Source: Desulforapulum autotrophicum (lineage in GTDB: Bacteria; Desulfobacterota; Desulfobacteria; Desulfobacterales; Desulfolunaceae). From it: 64,000 bases of DNA. The notes under the pieces are model-generated. The model worked only from the letters and a program-made list of their open reading frames with translations, had not been told where the DNA came from and did no database searches. Both the position numbers and the translations under genes were made by a program. Positions 51,957-57,120 of the stretch are shown one piece after another. Location of the stretch: positions 1-64,000 of the forward strand of contig DYJE01000008.1 in NCBI GenBank assembly GCA_020723285.1, in the 5' to 3' direction. Positions within the stretch are counted from its first letter, which is position 1, and each line of letters opens with the position of its first letter.

Positions 51957-51979
51957 GGGACATCCAAAAAATGACGGTT

Positions 51980-52004
51980 AAAAAAACCTCTCCCGTTTCG
52001 GCAG
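51980..52004 (-). terminator. Candidate terminator / expression platform of the riboswitch
   Basis: On the minus strand, CTGCCG (52004-51999), loop AAA and CGGGAG (51995-51990) can pair with one G-G mismatch. AGG and seven Ts (51986-51980) follow. The left arm overlaps the last bases of the riboswitch aptamer, so ligand binding could stop this hairpin forming. The stem is weak, so the terminator is only a candidate. Confidence 0.45.
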
Positions 52005-52077
52005 CCGGCTGTCATGGATGCGATCATCCGTTGACCCTGGGCTTTGCGCCGTCACTTTTTAAGTGACTTCGCCTTTT
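51999..52077 (-). ncRNA. Class I cyclic-di-GMP (GEMM) riboswitch aptamer
   Basis: Read on the minus strand, the leader of the giant gene has AAAAGGCGAA, a perfect 7-bp stem GTCACTT/AAGTGAC (52067-52051), the hallmark GGCGCAAAGCC, then GGGTCAAC. A second hairpin GGATG-ATCG-CATCC follows, and then ATGACAGCCGGCTGCCG. Order and spacing match c-di-GMP-I riboswitches, especially the Geobacter-type ending. By alignment from memory to the Vibrio cholerae Vc2 aptamer, the ligand-stacking adenine (A47, first A of CAAAGCC) and G20 are present; G20 favours c-di-GMP over cGAMP. Differences: the usual GNRA loop of the first hairpin is replaced by AAA, and AAACC is replaced by GAAG. Confidence 0.84.
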
Positions 52078-52119
52078 CGTCTGGATTGGATTTTCTTTTT
52101 CTCCTGATAGTTTCTGGAA

Positions 52120-52148
52120 AAATTAACAGAGCTAAAACCTCATGTCAA
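52120..52148 (-). promoter_or_regulatory. Sigma70-type promoter of the giant gene
   Basis: On the minus strand TTGACA (52148-52143), a 17-nt spacer and TAATTT (52125-52120) form a near-consensus promoter. Transcription would start near 52113, giving a leader of about 157 nt that contains the whole riboswitch. Between this promoter and the upstream acetyltransferase stop (52241) I see no clear terminator. Confidence 0.75.
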
Positions 52149-52240
52149 CATAAAACCCGACTTTAAATCTTCCGCACATCAACCTGATTTCAAAGAAAAA
52201 TCAATATGACGGAACCTTGCTTCCTATTGAGGAACATCCC

Positions 52241-52738
52241 TTACCTCATTTCCAGATACGCCTTCCACAGCCCAGAGCCTGTCCGGCAAAGATCCATGGT
52301 AAAAAAATCCGTTTCTTTGCCGTTAACGGCTTTGATCATTTCCCCGGTCACAGAAAAACCAAGTTTTTTATAGAGAGCCGCGGCCCGGATGTTGGTTTTA
52401 CGAACGATCAGGTGGATAAGGTCAAGCCCCATGCCGGTAAAACCTTTTTCAAACGAAAGGGCCGCTATGGTCCCGCCCCGCCCTTTCCCGATCTGGTCGG
52501 CTCTCAACGCGATCCGGAATTCTGCGGAAGCGGCCTCGGTTTTCGAAAGCAGTGTAAAGGCGATCACTTCACCGCCCAGATCCGCGCTGAAAATCCGGGT
52601 GTGTGGTTTGATGCAGTATTCGCTGATCCATCCGCCGGAACGGAGTGCGTAATCCTGGGCCTGGAATTCCCGTGGATAAGGAGGCCAAAGCGCAATGGCC
52701 GCCCTGTCTTTTTCCTGAAGGTCTCTTAAAATAATCAT
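52241..52738 (-). CDS. GNAT-family N-acetyltransferase
   Basis: A 165-residue protein of the Gcn5-related acetyltransferase fold, which moves an acetyl group from acetyl-CoA to an amine. The acetyl-CoA loop is visible as QIGKGRGG (residues 82-89), and the C-terminal motif as NIRAAALYKKLGF (116-128). The start at 52738 (MIILRDLQEKDRAA) is chosen because AAGGA (52750-52746) lies 7 nt upstream; the frame stays open to 52819, but that extension does not resemble the family. The substrate cannot be told. It lies upstream of the giant gene on the same strand, but that gene has its own promoter, so no joint function is implied. Confidence 0.85.
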   Translation of the reverse strand: MIILRDLQEKDRAAIALWPPYPREFQAQDYALRSGGWISEYCIKPHTRIFSADLGGEVIAFTLLSKTEAASAEFRIALRADQIGKGRGGTIAALSFEKGFTGMGLDLIHLIVRKTNIRAAALYKKLGFSVTGEMIKAVNGKETDFFTMDLCRTGSGLWKAYLEMR

Positions 52739-52763
52739 GCGCTCGTCCTTGTTTGATGGCGTC

Positions 52764-52792
52764 AACATACACCACTGCCGGAACTGAAGCAA
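52764..52792 (-). promoter_or_regulatory. Possible promoter of the acetyltransferase gene
   Basis: On the minus strand TTGCTT (52792-52787), a 17-nt spacer and TATGTT (52769-52764) lie 25 nt upstream of the chosen start. The match is moderate. Confidence 0.4.
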
Positions 52793-52834
52793 GACGTCTG
52801 TCCCGAGTGTGCCGCCCACACGTCATCTGAACGA

Positions 52835-52863
52835 TTGACAGCGTCAGGGCGCGGTGTTATGGT
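52835..52863 (+). promoter_or_regulatory. Promoter of tatA
   Basis: TTGACA (52835-52840), a 17-nt spacer and TATGGT (52858-52863) give a good sigma70-type promoter. Its start point would be near 52870, about 95 nt before the tatA start codon. It is divergent to the acetyltransferase promoter. Confidence 0.6.
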
Positions 52864-52963
52864 TTTGCGTCCTCTGACCGAGGACATAAAAGACATCATC
52901 GCCGCCCTTCAATGGCCGCATTGAAAAGGCTTAAATTATCGCCATTGCATCCCGGAGGTTGCT

Positions 52964-53140
52964 ATGTTCGGCTTAGGTCCCATGGAACTTGTTCTCATTC
53001 TGGTTATTGTCCTTATTATCTTCGGTGCCGGACGTCTGCCGGAAATCGGTTCAGGCATCGGCAAAGGCATCAAAAACTTCAAGAACTCCATGAAAGATTC
53101 GGAGCAGGAAAAAATCGAAGATAAAAAAAACGATCTTTGA
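52964..53140 (+). CDS. tatA: Sec-independent protein translocase subunit TatA/TatE
   Basis: A 58-residue protein starting [23 protein letters not shown]. It has one N-terminal membrane helix (about residues 8-22), the [10 protein letters not shown] hinge, an amphipathic helix ([15 protein letters not shown]) and an acidic/basic tail. This is the complete TatA layout; TatA forms the pore that exports folded proteins through the inner membrane. GGAGG (52954-52958) lies 5 nt before the ATG. No tatB or tatC is nearby, so the partners must be elsewhere. The stop is 26 nt from the next gene, suggesting one transcript. Confidence 0.93.
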   Translation: MFGLGPMELVLILVIVLIIFGAGRLPEIGSGIGKGIKNFKNSMKDSEQEKIEDKKNDL

Positions 53141-53166
53141 ATCTAAAAACAACCGTGAGACACTCC

Positions 53167-53793
53167 ATGAACCGTTTTGTATGGCTTGTATGCGCTGCCG
53201 CCATGTTTTTAGCGTCTCCCATCTTTTCCGATGCCAGGGAAGAAAAAACCCCGCGCCCGGCCGCCTGGGCCGAACCCTTGAGCGTCAAAGGGCTTCCCAA
53301 CCTCCACAAAGTTTCCGACCGTCTTTACCGATCCGCGCAGCCGGAAGAAACGGGCGTGAAAGCCCTGAAAACCCTGGGTGTAAAGACCGTGGTGAGTTTG
53401 AGGGCCAATCATTCCGACGAGCCGCTGCTGAAAGGCCTGGATGTGTCATACACGTCCATTCCCATCGACACCTGGGATCTTGAAGAAAAACACGTGGTGG
53501 AATTCCTGAAAATTGTCACGGATCCGGCCAGAACACCGGTTCTGGTCCACTGCCAGCACGGAGCGGACCGGACAGGCACCCTGTGCGCCGTATACCGCAT
53601 CGCCGTCCAGGGATGGACCAAGGACGAGGCGATCCGGGAGATGAAAGACGGCGGTTACGGCTTTCACAGTGTCTGGGTTCATCTGCCCAAATGGATCAAG
53701 AAGCTTGACATCGAAGCGGTAAGAAAAAAAGCGGGATTGAGCCAAAACACGCTGGGCATGACAAAAAAAATGGAAAAGATGCCCACGCAATAA
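53167..53793 (+). CDS. Exported Cys-based (tyrosine/dual-specificity-like) phosphatase
   Basis: A 208-residue protein with a signal peptide (MNRFVWLVCAAAMFLASPIFSDA, cleavage near residue 23). The mature part has DRLYRSAQPE (51-60) and the P-loop HCQHGADR (128-135) with catalytic Cys129 and Arg135. Asp101 or Asp104 (PIDTWDL) is a likely general acid. This is the signature of the dual-specificity/Siw14-like phosphatase group, so it probably removes phosphate from protein or small-molecule substrates in the periplasm. The ATG at 53167 places the signal peptide correctly; the frame also opens at a TTG (53137) overlapping the tatA stop. The ribosome site is weak, so translation may depend on tatA. 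Confidence 0.87.
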   Translation: MNRFVWLVCAAAMFLASPIFSDAREEKTPRPAAWAEPLSVKGLPNLHKVSDRLYRSAQPEETGVKALKTLGVKTVVSLRANHSDEPLLKGLDVSYTSIPIDTWDLEEKHVVEFLKIVTDPARTPVLVHCQHGADRTGTLCAVYRIAVQGWTKDEAIREMKDGGYGFHSVWVHLPKWIKKLDIEAVRKKAGLSQNTLGMTKKMEKMPTQ

Positions 53794-53893
53794 ATAGCTT
53801 CATCATGAAAAACTGACATCCTTCTCACACAGACCTTACAGCGTTTGTCAATACTGTCTCCGACTTCAATGAAATCCATGAAAAGGAGGAGCT

Positions 53894-54022
53894 ATGTTGA
53901 CCAAATTGTTTATCGTTCTTGTATGCAGCCTTTGCGCCATGTCCCTTTACATCATGATGGCACTTCTAAACGCCATTTCCCGGGAAAACGAACTGCCTGA
54001 TCTGGAAGATATCGAGGTCTAA
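53894..54022 (+). CDS. Small membrane protein (42 aa)
   Basis: A 42-residue frame with a strong ribosome site AAGGAGGA (53883-53890). MLTKLFIVLVCSLCAMSLYIM forms one membrane helix, followed by a short tail ending ENELPDLEDIEV, which is strongly acidic. It lies 100 nt after the phosphatase gene on the same strand. No family is recognised. The ribosome site, the clean helix-plus-tail layout and the position before a non-coding repeat region argue that it is real. Confidence 0.6.
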   Translation: MLTKLFIVLVCSLCAMSLYIMMALLNAISRENELPDLEDIEV

Positions 54023-54050
54023 GACGATGGTTCGGCATGGCGGATGTAAT

Positions 54051-54098
54051 AAGGATGGGGGCATGTGTCGGCTTTCGTACCTCAAGCCGACCTGCGAG
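54051..54098 (+). repeat. REP-like palindrome, copy B
   Basis: Arms GTCGGCTT (54067-54074) and AAGCCGAC (54084-54091) with loop TCGTACCTC, preceded by AAGGATGGGGGCAT. Compared with copy A one stem pair is changed on both sides (G-C to C-G), which keeps the pairing. Confidence 0.75.
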
Positions 54099-54112
54099 GG
54101 GTCTTCATAAAA

Positions 54113-54160
54113 AAACGGCGATCCATCGCGGGTCGGGTTCTCGGCATGCAACCCGGTGCC
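54113..54160 (-). repeat. REP-like palindrome, copy C (diverged)
   Basis: Opens AACGGCGATCCATCG like copy D. It then has CGGGTT (54134-54139) and AACCCG (54150-54155) around a different loop. The orientation is opposite to copies A and B. Confidence 0.6.
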
Positions 54161-54182
54161 GTGGTGAATGAATGCGGCCATA

Positions 54183-54236
54183 AAACGGCGATCCATCGTA
54201 GGTCGGGTTCTTAAAACCCGACAAATGACCCGATCC
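54183..54236 (-). repeat. REP-like palindrome, copy D
   Basis: AACGGCGATCCATCGTAG, then GTCGGGTT (54202-54209), loop CTTAA and AACCCGAC (54215-54222), ending AAATGACCCGATCC. It reads as the reverse complement of copy A, with a shorter loop. Confidence 0.75.
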
Positions 54237-54321
54237 GAAGAATAATCGGACGGTCGGTTTACTGCGATATATATGATTATAGCAAAGATTGTGACTCGAA
54301 TGGATGTGCATCGCATGATAA

Positions 54322-54366
54322 TGATGGGGGCATTGTCGGCTTTCGTGCCTCAAGCCGACCTACGGG
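54322..54366 (+). repeat. REP-like palindrome, copy E
   Basis: GATGGGGGCATT, then GTCGGCTT (54335-54342), loop TCGTGCCTC and AAGCCGAC (54352-54359), then CTACGG. It belongs to the same C-G subtype as copies B and G. The rest of 54023-54422 holds no gene I can support. Confidence 0.75.
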
Positions 54367-54422
54367 AGAGTGTTTTTCGGATTTCCGTTTTCGGTTCATG
54401 CAGTCTTGCATCGGTTCATTAT

Positions 54423-55115
54423 TTACAGCTGGCCGTTCTTTTTGAGCAGGCCGTTTAAATCCACGATTTTGATGCGGCTGCCCTCCATGTCGATCAGGCC
54501 CTGTTCCCGCAGAACACGAAGTTCCTTGTTCACGCTTTCACGGGTGGCCCCCACCATGTCCCCCAGCTCTTTCTGAGTCAGGTCGATGTCCAGCACAATC
54601 CCTTTTCCTTCGTGAACACCCACGGTTTCCGCCAGTTCCGCCAGTTTCTTGCACAGGCGCACCGAGATGTTGAAAAAACACACATCCCCAAGAAGATCAT
54701 CCGTTTTCCGTATCATCCGGGACAGGTCGCAGAGGATGGTCTTAAGGGCGTTCATGTCCGACTGGAGAATGGACAGAAAATCGCTGCGCCCCAGGGTAAA
54801 TATTTCAGAATTCCCCATGGACACGGCATCTGCGGAACGCGATTCCCCGTCCAGCATGGCCATGACCCCGAAATAATCGTTCCGTTTGAGCAGCGCCACG
54901 ATGATCTCCTCGCCCGACTCCGACGACAGAACGATTTTGACCGCACCGTCCCTAACAATGTACATGGCCGAGCCTTCATCGCCTTTCATGAACAGGATCT
55001 CGTCGGGTTTGAGGCTTTTTACCCGGACCGACCGGCTCAGACGGTCGATGGCTTCGGGAGCCAGGGATGAAAACAATGGGATCTGCTTCAGAATGTTTTT
55101 CAGGTTGTCCATCAT
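54423..55115 (-). CDS. Crp/Fnr-family transcription regulator
   Basis: A 230-residue protein with an N-terminal cyclic-nucleotide-binding-type beta-barrel (about 15-120), a long dimer helix (about 120-145) and a C-terminal winged helix-turn-helix (LTQKELGDMVGATRESVNKELRVLREQGL, split here as 179-207). In the effector pocket the RSA motif (93-95) is kept, but the Glu that contacts the ribose in E. coli CRP is Val84 (FGVM), so the ligand may not be cAMP. There is no Fnr-type N-terminal Cys cluster, and no heme-ligand pattern like CooA. Its start overlaps the stop of the cooC-like gene by ATGA (55115-55112), so the two are translationally coupled. Confidence 0.88.
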   Translation of the reverse strand: MMDNLKNILKQIPLFSSLAPEAIDRLSRSVRVKSLKPDEILFMKGDEGSAMYIVRDGAVKIVLSSESGEEIIVALLKRNDYFGVMAMLDGESRSADAVSMGNSEIFTLGRSDFLSILQSDMNALKTILCDLSRMIRKTDDLLGDVCFFNISVRLCKKLAELAETVGVHEGKGIVLDIDLTQKELGDMVGATRESVNKELRVLREQGLIDMEGSRIKIVDLNGLLKKNGQL

Positions 55116-55903
55116 AACAGGGGCCTTTTTTTGTTTTGACTTTTGATGCTGCCTTTTGCCGAAAGGACCGCCAGCACGGCGTCCGCTACGGCCGGGGGGA
55201 TGGTATCCAGAGAACGGCCTTCAAGACCGGCGATAAAGATATCGTCATGATGATCGATCTCCGCCACCACATTCCGAAGGTTGATGCGATCACAGAGGGC
55301 CTTCCGGGTCCTCTCGTCCATCTTGTTCAGCACGAACATCACCGGAAGCCCGGCTTTTTCCGCCATAACCTCCATCTTCTCCGCCAGCTTCAGTGACTCG
55401 AAGCTGGGATCGATGACACCCAGCACCAGATCCGAATGGCTGTCGATGCCCCGCCCGAAGTGTTCCACCCCTGCCGCGGTGTCGATGATCACCATGTCCT
55501 TCTCGCCGGTTTCAAGCCGGGAAAGGATCATCCGCGACAGCGACCCCATGGGACAGGCGCAACCTTCTCCGGGCTCATGGATTTTTCCGATGGACATCAA
55601 AGTCAAACCTTTGCCATCGCTTCGGCCGTGGGTTTCAAGGTCTTCTATGCCAAGAACACCGGCAAACAGTTCGTAGCTCCCCGGAAACGTCCCTTGAGTC
55701 TTTTCTTTAAATCCTTTTTTTCCGCCCAGGCTGTCCATCATCACCACCGGCGGCTCGATGCCCACCAGTCGGTGAAGCCCCAGGTTGGATTCATCGGCGT
55801 CGATGAGAAGAACCCTGTAACCTTGCCGGACAAGTTCCCTCGCCACAAGCGCCGACACCGTGCTTTTTCCGCTCCCGCCTTTTCCGCAGATCACCATTTT
55901 CAT
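55112..55903 (-). CDS. cooC: CooC-type nickel-insertion/CODH maturation ATPase
   Basis: A 263-residue MinD/ParA-like ATPase. It has the deviant Walker A GKGGSGKST (residues 7-15), DADESN (35-40), the Cys pair GCACPMG (Cys115, Cys117) and IIDTAAGVEHFGRG (from about 139). CooC uses ATP to help load nickel into carbon monoxide dehydrogenase, and the CxC pair binds metal at the dimer interface. GGAGGAG about 9 nt upstream supports the ATG at 55903. No CODH or acetyl-CoA synthase gene is in the window, so the client enzyme is elsewhere or differs. It shares an operon with the Crp/Fnr regulator. The symbol marks the family, not a proven substrate. Confidence 0.87.
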   Translation of the reverse strand: MKMVICGKGGSGKSTVSALVARELVRQGYRVLLIDADESNLGLHRLVGIEPPVVMMDSLGGKKGFKEKTQGTFPGSYELFAGVLGIEDLETHGRSDGKGLTLMSIGKIHEPGEGCACPMGSLSRMILSRLETGEKDMVIIDTAAGVEHFGRGIDSHSDLVLGVIDPSFESLKLAEKMEVMAEKAGLPVMFVLNKMDERTRKALCDRINLRNVVAEIDHHDDIFIAGLEGRSLDTIPPAVADAVLAVLSAKGSIKSQNKKRPLL

Positions 55904-56105
55904 AGCAGGACACTCCTCCCCGGTTCGTCAGTGAATGAAATTTTTATTGGTGTTGGGCACTGGACGTTCACTGTCCACCCATTTGAGTACCATGAACGGA
56001 TGCAGTCAACCAAACTATTGGGCATTACCCCATTTCACCCCGGATTTCAAGTGGCTTTCGCGACGGCCCCGCCACGGACACTGACCATGCGTAAAAACAA
56101 TTGGC

Positions 56106-56136
56106 TTGAGATATACCGGTTCTTATATTATATAAT
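56106..56136 (+). promoter_or_regulatory. Possible promoter of the lipoprotein gene
   Basis: TTGAGA (56106-56111) and a perfect TATAAT (56131-56136) in an AT-rich tract, but with a 19-nt spacer, which is long. The rest of the 313-nt divergent gap 55904-56216 shows nothing else I can name. Confidence 0.45.
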
Positions 56137-56216
56137 AGGCATTGACATCAGACAGGACACGGCGGCCCGCCGTCTTTCTCCCCGCCATAAACCACACAGC
56201 CTGGAGACTTGAGGAT

Positions 56217-57047
56217 ATGAAAAAATTCATCTGCTTCGCTTTGATATGCCTGTTTTTGCCCCTTGGGGGTTGCAGTGACAGTTCAAACAACGACGACCCC
56301 GTGGACCCGATCAGGGAATTCAGAACATTTTCTGCGGATCTCCGTGATCTGGTGTACCATGAATTCATTATCGCCGGCCAGATTTACTCAGGTCTTCCAG
56401 TCAGCACCCCGGCCTCCGATCCCGAAAAACTGAGCTACCACAGCATCACCGAAGACCTGTACATCCAGTTCCGTTACGTTACATATTTCTGCAACACGGT
56501 CATCGATTTTGAAACGGACAGTGTTGAAGGCAACACCTACAGCAATGCCGAAGATGACGCCTTCATCAGCCTCGCGAACGGCAACTACGTCCTTGAAAGC
56601 GTCTACTACATGTTTCTTACCGACTCCATGGAACGCATCAACGTGACATTCACCTGGAATCCCACCACATCACGCTGGCTGATCACCGGTGAGCGGACCG
56701 ATGTGTCCGGCGGCACGGCCCCCGAACCCTGGCTGCGCTGTGAAGGCCAGATGAACGGCCATGTCTCCTCATACAGCGCCATGGCTTTTTTCATCAAAGA
56801 AGAAGATGAGGATGACGCCATGCGCCATCTGACCAACGTCCTTTACGTTCCCGGCAACACGGACTCCCCCTTGCAGGCCGCTGCGGAGCGTGAAGCCTGC
56901 GACTCTGACTGCGTGGATCTGGAGTCCACCGATCTCTACGATCAGGGAGTCAGCGCGCTTGGCCTTACATCATGGAACGACTTTAAAAACTACGGAATCA
57001 CGGCTCCTCCGCCGGAGTACGAAATGCCCTATCCAGAAGCGGAATAG
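56217..57047 (+). CDS. Predicted outer-membrane lipoprotein of unknown function
   Basis: A 276-residue protein with a lipoprotein signal MKKFICFALICLFLPLGGC (lipobox LGGC, lipid on Cys19) followed by Ser. The absence of Asp at +2 suggests outer-membrane placement. The mature part is acidic, with few recognisable motifs; it has TYSNAEDDAF, TFTWNPTTSRWLITGER, a KEEDEDDAM stretch and EACDSDC. I do not recognise a family. The start at 56217 follows GAGG and places the signal peptide correctly; an upstream ATG at 56142 would bury it. It is 73 nt from the helicase gene and may be cotranscribed with it. Confidence 0.8.
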   Translation: MKKFICFALICLFLPLGGCSDSSNNDDPVDPIREFRTFSADLRDLVYHEFIIAGQIYSGLPVSTPASDPEKLSYHSITEDLYIQFRYVTYFCNTVIDFETDSVEGNTYSNAEDDAFISLANGNYVLESVYYMFLTDSMERINVTFTWNPTTSRWLITGERTDVSGGTAPEPWLRCEGQMNGHVSSYSAMAFFIKEEDEDDAMRHLTNVLYVPGNTDSPLQAAAEREACDSDCVDLESTDLYDQGVSALGLTSWNDFKNYGITAPPPEYEMPYPEAE

Positions 57048-57120
57048 ACTTGTTTTTTGGTCTGCATCCGTATAGAAATCAGATTCTCAGACACCACGAT
57101 TTCAAGCAGGACAGACCGAC

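Noticed and set aside
52051-52067. Inverted repeat GTCACTT/AAGTGAC as a protein operator
   Set aside because: It lies downstream of the promoter and fits as the first hairpin of the riboswitch aptamer, so an operator is not needed to explain it.
52217-52729. A 170-codon frame opposite the acetyltransferase gene
   Set aside because: The minus-strand frame has clear GNAT motifs and a good ribosome site; the opposite frame has neither.
54423-55115. Identity as CooA (CO-sensing heme regulator)
   Set aside because: No N-terminal Pro/heme-ligand His pattern is visible; only the neighbouring cooC-like gene suggests it.
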